NCBI GenBank assembly: GCA_030847615.1
Contig: JAUMIR010000014.1
Coordinates: forward strand, 13,740,501 to 13,804,500
From: Gambelia wislizenii
Lineage: Eukaryota; Chordata; Lepidosauria; Squamata; Crotaphytidae
Reading direction: 5' to 3'
Length of the DNA: 64,000 nucleotides
Shown here: positions 9,539 through 19,356 of the stretch, in pieces
Position numbering within the stretch: position 1 is the first letter of the stretch
Layout of the letters: the number at the start of each line of letters is the position of its first letter
Program-made: the position numbers and the translations under genes
The notes under the pieces: generated by a model
Databases searched by the model: none
What the model saw: only the letters and a program-made list of their open reading frames with translations
What the model was told of the DNA's origin: nothing

Positions 9539-10605
9539 AATCATAGAATCATAGAATCATAGAATTGCAGAGTTGGAAGAGACCATGAGGGCCATCCAGT
9601 CCAACCCCCTGCCATGCAGGAAATCACGATCAAAGCATCCCCGACAGATGGCCATCCAGCCTCTGTTTAAAGACCTCCAAGGAAGGAGACCCCACCATGC
9701 TCCGAGGGAGTATGTTCCACTGCCGAACAGCTCTTACTGTCAAAAAGTTCCTCCTCATGTTGAGGTGGAATCTCTGTTCCTGGAGCTTGCACCCATTGCT
9801 CCGTGTTCCAGTCTCTGGAGCAGCAGAAAACAAGCCTGCTCCATCCTCAGCGTGACATCCCTTCAAATACTTAAACAGGGCTATCATATCGCCTCTTAAC
9901 CGTCTTTTTTCCAGGCTAAACATACCCAGCTCCCTAAGTCTCTCCTCATAAGGCATCGTTTCCAGACCTTTCACCATTTTAGTTGCCCTTCTCTGGACAC
10001 GCTCCAATTTGTCAATATCCTTTCTGAATTGTGGTGCCCAGAACTGGACACAGTATTCTAAGTGAGGTCTGACCAAGGCAGAATAGAGTGGCACTATTAC
10101 TTCCCTTGATCTAGACACTATACTTCTATTGATACAGCCCAAAATTGCATTGGCCTTTTTAGCTGCCGCATCACACTGTTGGCTCATGTTCAACTTGTGG
10201 TCTACTAGGACTCCTAGATCCCTTTTGCACGTAGTCTCATTCAGCCAGGTCTCTCCCATCCTATATTTATGCATTTCATTTTTCCGCCCTAAATGCAGTA
10301 CTTTACATTTCTCCGTATTGATCCTGTCCTCTAGGGTATTAGCTACTCCTCCCAATGTGGTGTCATCTGCAAATTTGATAAGTATGCCCCTAATTCCCTC
10401 ATCTAAGTCATTGATAAAGATATTGAATAGCACTGGCCCCAGGACCGAGCCCTGTGGCACCCCACTGGTCACATCTTTCCAAGACGAAGAGGAGCCACTG
10501 CTGAGCACCCTTTGGGTTCGGCCGGTCAACCAATTACAAATCCATTGAACAGTTAACTTGTCTAGCCCACATTTTACAAGCTTGTTTGCAAGAATGTGAT
10601 GGGGA
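9539..10605 (-). mobile_element. CR1 LINE, 5' truncated
   Basis: Antisense CR1: the 3' end repeats (TAGAATCA)n lie at 9539-9563 on the + strand and ORF2 reads leftwards. The 5' truncation is near 10605, where CR1 sequence runs into a purine-rich tract. The copy holds the second half of RT, including the polymerase box. Confidence 0.93.
9630..10529 (-). pseudogene. CR1 ORF2 reverse transcriptase, C-terminal half
   Basis: A 299-codon open frame covers GVPQGSVLGPVLFNIFINDL, then KFADDTTLGG with the two catalytic Asp residues, then [55 protein letters not shown] and the C-terminal FKQRLDGHLSGML. The frame is open but starts inside the RT. Relative to the 54.7-56.4 kb copy it lacks a short stretch between LEDRI and NTEKCKVL (about 30 residues), an in-frame deletion. 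The active protein nicks DNA and reverse transcribes CR1 RNA. Confidence 0.9.
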
Positions 10606-10735
10606 AGAAAGGGAAGGAAGAGAAGATGAAGAGGAATGGAGTGAAGAAGATGAAGAGAAGTAAGGAGAAGAGAAGGAGAACAGAAGGAAGTTGGGAAAAG
10701 GAGAAGGAAGGAAGGAAAATGGGGAGGAGGAGAAT
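10598..10735 (+). repeat. Purine-rich low-complexity tract
   Basis: About 140 bases are nearly pure A and G (GAAGAGAAGATGAAGAGGAAT-like). The minus-strand open frames rich in Ser, Phe and Leu that cover it are compositional artefacts. Confidence 0.85.
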
Positions 10736-10809
10736 GACCATGTAAGACAGATATCCAGTGGAGCTAGTATACATTTCTTGAGGAGCAAATTCTTCTCTGA
10801 GCCTAAATA

Positions 10810-11037
10810 CACTAAAGGCACCAGGTCCTGTCTGATCTTGGAAGCTAAACAGGGTCTGCCCAGGTTAGTACTCGGATGGATGATCACCAACAAATATCAG
10901 GTACTGTAGGCTAGATTTCAGAGGCAGGAACTGGCAAAACCACCTCTGAATATTCTTTGCCTAAGAAAACCCTATGAAAAATTCATGAGGAGGCCATAAA
11001 TTGAGAGGTGACCTGAGGGCATATACACACACAAGTT
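10810..11037 (+). mobile_element. 5S rRNA-derived SINE
   Basis: The head matches vertebrate 5S rRNA: CTGTCTGATCTTGGAAGCTA, AACAGGGTCTG, CAGGTTAGTACTCGGATGGA and the end GGTACTGTAGGCT (10825-10912). It is followed by a SINE body (GAGGCAGGAACTGGCAAAAC, CTAAGAAAACCCTATGAAA) and a tail with GAGGTGACCTGAGGGCATAT and a short CA run. Diverged internal-control positions and the attached body show it is a SINE rather than a working 5S gene. 5S-headed SINEs are known from squamates, so this is a taxonomic pointer. Confidence 0.88.
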
Positions 11038-11039
11038 CT

Positions 11040-12484
11040 TCTCTAGGCTGCAGAGATGGTTGGTGGATGTAAAACTGTAGGGGTGGCCAGTCCACTCTGG
11101 ATTTTATCTCTGCTCCTCCTATAGCAGTTGCAAACTCAACAGCACAGGAAGGGCTTCCATTCAGCTTGGAGTCACTACAGGAGAAATGATAGTAAAATCC
11201 AGAATGGATTACCACCCCTGCAGCAGTGGATCTACCAGCCACCCTGCTATTTGGTGATACTTACTGCCAAATGGAGATTGCTTGGCTTGCAGCCTAAATT
11301 CCTTGAATATGAATTGCTTGTTCTATTTGCACAAATGGCTTTGGGCCCCTGGTAACTCTTTGCTCTCAAGCCTGCATCCTCATCTGCAAGTGACTTTGAA
11401 GAGCCACATCATTGTTGGGTGGGGTGGGGGCTCTGGGTTTCAAGAGAGGGTTGCAGCTTTGAGAAAGACTCACTTTTGCATAGGTGATGTAGGCAGTTAT
11501 CCACTCTGGAGTGAGGCAACCTGCTTCATGTGAACTATAAAGAAGAGGCAGATGGAGGCATGAACTGGTGTTTGAATGGTGCTATTTTTCATTTTTCTAA
11601 AAAAGAAAAAGACATAATAGTATTATGATTGGGCTGGAGGCATTTAACAAAATATTTTAACACTTAAATGGAAATTCACAGGCTGAACCCCACTCCCAAA
11701 TACCTCTTTTGCTTTGTTTTGTTTTAAAACTGATTTTAAAAGTATGACTTTATTGTTTGGATTCCTGTTAGTGACATGTGTTATGTTTGTTCATGTCCCT
11801 TTACTGAACATTGCAAAAGAAGTATTCACTGCCTCCTTATGCAACATTTCCCCCAGTGACAGCTGATCACTCCCAGACTGGTGAATCAATTTCAGTTTCC
11901 ATCTAGCTTTAAGGGAGCTGTCCATGGTGCTGAACATGTTTAGGAATAAAGTTCTGCACCTTGGAGAACTCCCTTAAAAGGCTGGGTTAAAACCTGGAGT
12001 AAATTCACCATCCCACTGAGATGGCAGTCATCACCAGCCTTATTGCAGCCCTCCCACCCACCCCCCAACAATTTTAGAGGGTTGGGGCATGCTGCCATGA
12101 CCACTAACTGTCTAAGGAAGGGGGGAAGGGGAGAGGGCTAGGTAACCAAGCAGAATGATGTCCACGCTGCAGTTCTGCAGTGGAGAGAAGTAGCAAGCTG
12201 ACCTCACTGTCCTGCATCTCCACCACCTCAGTGGAAAAGGTGAAAACTGCTGTCCACCTGGGAGGACCACCTCAGTTCTCTTTTCCCAACTGCAAAAGTT
12301 ACAATTCAACCCAACTCTTGGAAGCCGACTTCTGATAGTGGGAGGGATGCAGACCTCTTCTAATTGCAAGATATCAGCCCTTGTGTTTTACTGGTACTGA
12401 GCCCCAATTTGGGATCATTTTAATAAAGAAAAACAGGTTATAGCTCTTATAAGTAAAGAGAGACAGTAAAATGTGTTGACTCTA
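11040..12484. other. No gene seen
   Basis: I see no protein family, RNA gene or clear repeat. The open frames (up to 93 codons, minus, near 11.0-11.2 kb) are short and unconvincing. Confidence 0.4.
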
Positions 12485-14443
12485 TAGTTGTCCTTTCACA
12501 TTCACGGCTTCGGCTTTCACGGCTTTGCCTATTCATGGTTTCTGGCTCACCACATGGCTTCAGGTGGGTGGGTCACTCGGTCGCTGGGTGCTTGGCCTGG
12601 AGGGCCAGAGCGGGGGTGCAGCCTGAGCTGCTGGCTTGCAGGTCTTCAGCCAAAGTGTCCGGAGGTGGCCGAATTGCCCCCATAGCCCTCCTCAGTTTCC
12701 AAAGTGTCCTCTCGGCCTCCGACAATGAGGTGGTGGCAGCCACAGCTGAGAATATGCTTTGGAAGCTGAGGAAGCCCTCCTCAGCTCCCAAAGTGTCCTC
12801 TTGGTCCCTGAGGACAAGGCAGCAGCAGCGGTGGCCGTGAACACACTTTAGAAGCCAAGGAAGCCCTCAGGAGGTTTGTTTGTCAGATTTTCATCCCTCT
12901 ACAGAGAACCACTGGTTTGCAGGCAGTGCCTGAGTTTGCTGGGTATTTGTTCTCTGTGGAGGTTGGAAATCTGATGGATAAACAAACCTCTGGAGGCTTT
13001 GCAGCCAGCAAGGTTTGCTTGTTCTTTGGATTTCCACCCCTCCACAGAGAACAAATGCCCAGCAAACTCAGGCTCTGCCCGCAATTCAGTTCGGGTGGGA
13101 AAGGCAAGCCCGAAGAACAGCCACCTGCAGGGCAAAACAACTGAACATGGCCATTCTTTGGCCTTGCCTTTCCCACCCCAACCACATTGAACCCCCAGAA
13201 ACCGACAAACATTCTAAGGGGTTTAATGCAGTTGGGGCAGGAAAGGCAAGCCCAGAGAATGGCTGCATTTGGCAGCATTGCTGCTTGAGAGCAGAGTGGT
13301 AGGGAACTTGCAGCTTTGTGGTGAGCACTGCTTCCCATCCCGCCTCTCTGTGGAGGGACAAAGGCCGAGTAAAGCGCCAACAGTTTCCTCAGTGAATGAC
13401 CCAATTTACTCAGCTTTTGTTCCTTGTGTGTGGGAGCAAGGGCTGAGTAAAGCAGGGTATTTGCTGAGGATATCACTGGCTTGCCGCTGTTTAAATGGCT
13501 TCTCTTCACCCCACCCCCCAGAGACATGGTGGTAATCTGAAGCCCAGGGAAGCCGCCACTGCCACTGTCCAAAAAGCCGCTGAGAACCCAGGAAGGGGGG
13601 TGACCAGAATCGGTTTAAACAGAGGCTTTTCAGGCAGCCGTGGAAGCTTCTCTGGGCTTCAGATTAGTTCCATGTCCCTAGGGGGAGTGAATAGAAACCA
13701 TTTAAACAGTGGCAAGCCAAAAAAACTGCTGTTTAAACCAATTCTGTTCACCCCCCTTCCCTGGTTTCTCAGTGGCTTTTTGGGCACCAACAACACCAGC
13801 TTGCAGCTGTTTAAATGGCTTCTTTTCACCCCACCCAGGGACATGGGGGTAATCTGAAGCCCAGGGAAGCTGCCATTGCTGCCTGAAAACCTGGTGAGAA
13901 ACCAGGGAAGGAGGGGATGAACAGAATCCGTTTAAACAGTGTCTTTTTGCATGATGGCAGCAGCTTCCCTGGGCTTCAGACTATTCTCACATCCCTAGGG
14001 GGAGTGAAGAGAAGCCATTTAAACAGTGGCAAGCCTCTGCCGCCAGCACCCGAAAAGCTGCTCTTTAAACAGATTCTGTTCACACACACCCCTTCGCTGG
14101 TTCCTCAACAGCTTTTCTGGTGCCAGTGGTGGCGGCTTGCAGCTGTTTAAATGGCTTCTCTCTATCCCCTGGGACGTGGGGGTAATCTGAAGCCCAGGGA
14201 AGCTGCTGCCTCCCAAAAAGCTGGTGAGAAACCAGGGAAGGGGGGGGGGCAACAGAATTGGTTTAATTCTGTTTGGCCAGCTTTTGGGGCAGTGGTGGCT
14301 TCTCTGGGCTTCAGCTCCCCACCTCTCCCAGGGAACGAAGGCCAAGCAAACCCTGGGGGGAAGGGGAGAGTTTATTCATGTTTTTTTCCTACATTCGCAG
14401 GGGTCTTGCTCCCCTAAGCTCTGCGAATGTGAAGGGACGACTG
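12485..14443. mobile_element. TA-flanked DNA transposon with repeat-rich interior
   Basis: The ends are inverted: left TAGTTGTCCTTTCACATTCA; right, read on the minus strand, CAGTCGTCCCTTCACATTCG. TA dinucleotides flank both sides (12483-12484 and 14444-14445), as for Tc1/mariner/pogo-type elements. The interior (about 1.9 kb) has no transposase. It holds alternating direct and inverted copies of units built on GCTGTTTAAATGGCTTCTC and AATCTGAAGCCCAGGGAAGC (13.48-14.33 kb). The same family recurs at 58083-58808. Long open frames inside (such as 12883-13572 minus) are repeat translations. Confidence 0.82.
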
Positions 14444-14445
14444 TA

Positions 14446-15360
14446 GAATCATAGAATTGCAGAGTTGGAAGAGACCACAAGGGCCATCCAGTCCAACCCC
14501 CTGCCATGCAGGAAATCACGATCAAAACATCCCCGACAGATGGCAATCCAGCCTCTGTTTAAAGACCTCGAAGGAAGGAGACCCCACCACGCTCCGAGGG
14601 AGTGTGTTCCACTGCTGAACAGCTCTGACTGTCAGAAAGTTCCTCCTAATGTTGAGGTGGAATCTCTGTTCCTGGAGCTTGCATCCATTGTTCTGTGTTC
14701 TAGTCTCTGGAGCAGCAGAAAACAAGCTTGTTCCATCCTCAACATGATACCCCTTCAAATACTTAAACAGGGCTATCATATCACCTCTTAACCGTCTTTT
14801 TTCCAGGCTAAACATACCCAGCTCCCTAAGTCTCTCCTCATAAGGCATGGTTTCCAGACCTTTCACCATTTTAGTTGCCCTCCTCTGGACACACTCCAAT
14901 TTGTCAATATCCTTTATGAATTGTAGTGCCCAGAACTGGACACAGTATTTCAGGTGAGGCCTGACCAAGGCAGAATAGAGCGGCACTATTACTTCCCTTG
15001 ATCTAGATACTATACTTATATTGATGCAGCCCAAAATTGGATTGGCCTTTTTAGCTGCCACGTCACACTGTTGACTCATGTTTAACTTGTGGTCTACTAG
15101 GACCCCTAGATCCCTTTCGCACGTAGTCTCATTCAGGCAGGTCTCCCCCATCCTATATCTATGCTTTTCGTTTTTCTGCCCTAAGTGCAGTACCTTACAT
15201 TTCTCCATATTGAATTTCATTTTGTTAGCTTTGGCCTAGCTTTCTAGTCTATCTAGGACATTTTGAATTTTGATTCTGTCCTCTAGGGTATTAGCTACTC
15301 CTCCTAATTTGGTGTCATCTGCAAATTTGATAAGTATGCCCCTAATTCCAATATCTACGT
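14446..15360 (-). mobile_element. CR1 LINE, 5' truncated, abutting the TA-flanked transposon
   Basis: The CR1 3' end (GAATCATAGAATTGC) begins one base after the TA duplication of the preceding transposon. On the minus strand a 232-codon frame (14522-15220) carries [40 protein letters not shown] and the C-terminal FKQRLDCHLSGMF. A stop and frame change precede it; the RT polymerase box lies near 15330 (KFADDTKLGG region, partial). The 5' truncation is near 15350-15360. Confidence 0.9.
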
Positions 15361-16027
15361 TTCAGGGATCTAAGTTTCAGAGAAGATGCAGGATATTTTT
15401 ATCCAGGTGTGAATTTGTGGGGAATTTATGGGGGCCTTTTCCAGGCATATTACATGTTTGCCCTCTGACTTGCCTAGGAGTGCATTTTATTTCCTGATAG
15501 CCCTTGGAGGGTCCTTAAAGCCAGATTTTACCAAAACAGTTTCCAATTGAAGTGAACCAAAATGGAGGATTATGGCCTTTGCAAAGGGGAAGATGGGATG
15601 TCTCATTACAACCCCCCCTCGACAATGAATATCTAGTTTCTAGATATCTATTTTCTAAACAAACCGATGGTAAAGCAGAATTGCCTTTATCGGCTATCAG
15701 ATGGCTTACCGATGGACAGGGATGCCTGTCTCTAGGTGTCCAATGGTGAAAAACCTTTTACAAAAAGGATTCTCACCCAGCTGTGTCTACAGCCCCTTGC
15801 TGAGAAGATCTGAAATTCGACCTATTGTAAACCTACACTGACACAGGGAGTTTATAGGATGGCGTCCTATCTGGAAGACAGAAAAGCAGCATGCATTGTT
15901 AAGGGTATTGCATTACTCAAAGATCTTGTTTGTCAGTGTTTCCCTTAAAATTCCAGCATACAAATAAATCTGTGCACACACTTGGGTACTCCCTCTTTTA
16001 TGGGCAAGTCCCAGTATTATGTAAATA
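15361..16027. other. No gene seen
   Basis: I do not recognise this stretch. It is AT-rich and lacks a long frame or obvious repeat. Confidence 0.35.
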
Positions 16028-16330
16028 ATAATAATAATAATAATAATAATATTTATTTATACCCCACCCCTCTGTCAAAACAATTGGGGCGGCTTACAAA
16101 AATTAAAATATAATACAGATAAAATCCCCAAACACCCCCCATCCCAACCTCCCCCATAAAAAATATTAAACAATTATAAATTAAAACCAACTGATCTAAA
16201 ATCACATTTAAAAACAATAAATACAATAAAATACAATAAATGGCCAGCGGACGAAAAGAGGCCAGGATCCCCTGAGGCCGGGATCTAATTAGGAAAGGCC
16301 TACCTTTCAGCCTGTTTATCTGTAAACACA
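16028..16330 (-). mobile_element. L2-related 3' end fragment, antisense
   Basis: It begins with an (AAT)n run (16028-16050), then ATTTATTTATACCCCACCC and GGGGCGGCTTACAA. Read on the minus strand this is the usual L2/L2-mobilised 3' end (TTGTAAGCCGCCCC...GGGGTATAAATAAAT) with an ATT-type tail, as at 39735-39800. The upstream part (GGCCTCAGGGGATCCTGG on minus) has no coding frame, so it may be a non-autonomous relative. Confidence 0.65.
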
Positions 16331-16644
16331 TAAACAAATTGAGTAAATATGTATAAAGATATGTTGCCTCTAACTAACAATGCTTAAATGCAGGCATAAA
16401 GCATAAAAACATAAGCAAATTGTGTATAAATACAGTGATATCAATAAGCAAAGAATTAAAGAATTAAACTTGTTAAAATATAAACAACAGATATAAATAT
16501 AGTCATACAAGAAATGTAAAGGGTTCTGTTACAGACAAATAGAACCCCCCCCCACTTGCTGCTGAGGAAATCTCCTGGATAGGCTTCCCTGCAGAGCTAA
16601 GTGCTCCATTCCTGGCTTCCTTTGCAAACGAAGATTCAGAAAGG

Positions 16645-17120
16645 ACTCATCCCGTGCTTTCTGCAAGCGTGCTGATGACTAAAAAGGCCAATCTGAGATA
16701 AACAAGTCCGGTTGCAGAAAGCACAGCAGAAGGTCTCCTTTGGTGATGTTTACGGGTTGTGATTCTTTCTGCATTGTCGTTTCTCGTCAAGACTTGTTCG
16801 GCGTGAGTTCTCAAATGAGGCTGCAGCATTGTGGATAGTGCGTCTCCATGTAAGGCCAGGGTGGACCATTGTTGGTGATCCATTTGGCCGAGCCTGAGAT
16901 GTTGTTTCAGGGAGTCCTTGTATTGCTTTTTTGGAGCGCCCCTCTTACGCTGACCCTTGGCGAGTTCACTGTAGAGTACTATTTTTGGGAGGCGATGGTC
17001 CTCCATCCTAGAAACATGCCCTGCCCAGCGCAGCTGTGTTCTCAATATCATGGCCTCAATGCTGGTGATCCCTGCTTGCTCAAGGACAGCAACGTTCGTC
17101 ACATAGTTAGTCCAGTGCAT
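16645..17120 (-). pseudogene. LINE ORF2 C-terminal fragment with zinc finger
   Basis: The minus-strand frame reads VLEQAGITSIEAMILRTQLR, WAGHVSRMEDHRLPKIVLY, KRGAPKKQYKDSLKQHL. This is the signature of the C-terminal region of certain LINE-type reverse transcriptases (RTE/Rex-like; often misnamed craniofacial development protein 2-like). Downstream, in a shifted frame, CAFCNRTCLSQIGLFSHQHA gives a C2H2 finger typical of the same proteins. The frameshift lies near 16730. The upstream RT domain is missing. Confidence 0.75.
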
Positions 17121-17149
17121 ATAAACACTATAATGCCCACTTATTTGTA

Positions 17150-18584
17150 GGCTGAGATCTTTCTTTGGGATTCTGTAACAGAAATCTTATAATGTGAAGT
17201 TATGCAGTGATTGTGCTATACAATCCCTGTGTTGAATAGCAGTTTCATACCGATGAATGCTCAGGGTTATGCATTTGTTCAATGATAGCACATGCACCAC
17301 TTGTTAGATTAAACATTGTAAAAAAAAAATGACCAACTGCTTCTACAGCAGTTGTGTTCACTGGTTATTAACTTACATGTGTGTATGGCTGCATCTGTAC
17401 TGCAGAAATTATGCAGTTTGATACCACATTAATTGCCATGGCATCTTGAAGGAAAAGATATAGATATAGATGTAGATAGCATATATAGATATATGAAGGA
17501 AAAAGGAAATGTATCAGCCTGATAGGGATTGTTTCTCCCCTTTCTTTTACTCATTTTCTCTTCAGTGTTATGTCATTTTGCTCTTTTCACACACCCTTCT
17601 TTTAGCCACTGGCCAGCTGAAGTATCTCTAATGAATGAACTCCCATTCCCATATTGCAGATAGTGGAAAGACAGCCTTCTCCAGCTTTGCATATTTGTGG
17701 CATTCTTGATTAGGCAACAAATCCAGACAATTCTATTTGTCAATTGAAGGTCTTTTCTAGGAGGGAAATGCTATTTTCAGAGAAGTATGTTCCCCATTTA
17801 TCTGCCATCTGGATTGGATGGGGGGGAGGGAAGCGGGGAGAGGAACAGGAATAAATTTGCCAGCACTTCCTTTATTAATGGTTTATATGGCTCTTCCTTA
17901 TTTAACTTTGTTATAAATGCCTCTATATTTAATTGCAGGAAGGAATTGTTCCCCTGGCTAGTTATGGCAGGTGTGGGAGGAGAGACTGTTTGTGCTTCAG
18001 TACCTTTGAAATGCACGAGTGGTTTTGCTCCAATCCATCTCTCTTTGGAATTTCCTTTATTATTTATTTATTTATTTTAACAGAGTTCTATGAACCTTTT
18101 ATAGATACTGTAATGAAGAAACATGTGTGTTATATAATTGTTACTTAAATAAATATTAGGGGGGGGGGAGAATACTGGGAGGAAATGGCACATCATTGCT
18201 CAATTTTTCACCCTCAGTGGCAGCACTGGGGGGTGGGTGTCTGGAGAGGCCGAACTATACCAGGTGATACCATCAGAGGGAGGGGTGACACTGGCCTTAG
18301 TAATGCCACAGTTCATCCCAAAGGGGGCTTTCTATTTGTATGGAAATCCATTTTTCAACAGTGAAAGGAATAATAGTGAATATTCATTCCATCTCTAAGG
18401 AATAATAGAGAATATTCTTGATTCCTGATCCACATGCTTCCAAAGATTTCAGAGGCTGGGCATTGCTGAAAACAGAGTGTTAGATGGGAAAAGAGGAACA
18501 AGAAGATGAAATGAGAAGAAAAGCCACAGAAGAAGTGTCAGCACAATTGCTATTGGACCACTGCAACAAAGCTCGTAGAAGTTG

Positions 18585-18615
<31 letters not shown>

Positions 18616-19034
18616 AATGCTTGCTGTAGCTGAAACTGAAACTTTCTGAAATACCCATTAAACAGTAGCCCCCCTGATGTGTAAAGTGACTATTAAGCAT
18701 GCAGCATAACTGACATTTTGGTAACCAGATAGTTTTGCTCATTTTGTTGAAGGAGCTGCTTTATTTACTCATTGGAGAGGAATTTGATTATCCCCAAAGC
18801 AGTTAGGGTGAGATGAGCATTCCATGAAAGAACAGTGGGGGGGGGATGCAGATGCTTCCAGTACTCAGAGTAGGGTACAGTGCATTGCTGATGGGCTAGT
18901 TTTGTATTGCTTTTCTTTTCCAAAGCCATGGAAATGTTGAACAAGGTGGCCACTCCATCCCTTGCAAAGTGTGCCTCTAAGGAACTGTCTCTTAAAAGCT
19001 CTTGAATTTTATATGTGGTTCTCTTGGCTGTTCC
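17150..19034. other. No gene seen; minor repeats only
   Basis: It contains a second copy of the MITE fragment (about 17385-17450, sense) seen at 6945-7045, a short GATATA-rich stretch near 17455-17490, a TTTA run near 18060 and a GT microsatellite at 18582-18615. No coding signature is seen. The last eight bases before the hAT (19035-19042, TCCTAGGC) are its target duplication. Confidence 0.5.
18582..18615 (+). repeat. GT dinucleotide microsatellite
   Basis: A run of TG repeats is interrupted once by a T (18600-18601). Confidence 0.9.
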
Positions 19035-19356
19035 TCCTAGGCCAGTGATGGGCAACCTTTTGAGCCTGATGTGTCAAACTTCGCCAAAAAACTGAGCATA
19101 ACTCAGGTGGTGTGTCACTTTGAGGAAAAAACATTATTTCACAATATTTGTTGTTTAAATAACATAAATGTATAATTGTTATATATAATTGTGTTTAATA
19201 AACCAAAAACTAATTATTTAACTTACCTGCTTAGTGACTTCTTTGTTCATCCGTCAGTCAGTTTCTTTTGTTGGTCTTGATATTATTTAGCTTGTGTGGA
19301 GTGCCATAAACTGAGATAAGTGAGGGGGAGGGGGAATTCTTTAACTAACCTGCCTA

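Noticed and set aside
10534..10893. 119-codon Ser/Phe-rich membrane-like frame
   Set aside because: Translation of the purine-rich low-complexity tract on the opposite strand.
10825..10912. True 5S rRNA gene
   Set aside because: It is diverged within the promoter and is followed by a SINE body and tail, so it is a 5S-derived SINE.
12883..13572. 229-codon minus-strand frame
   Set aside because: Inside the TA-flanked transposon with mirror-image repeats; frames exist on both strands and share repeated peptides.
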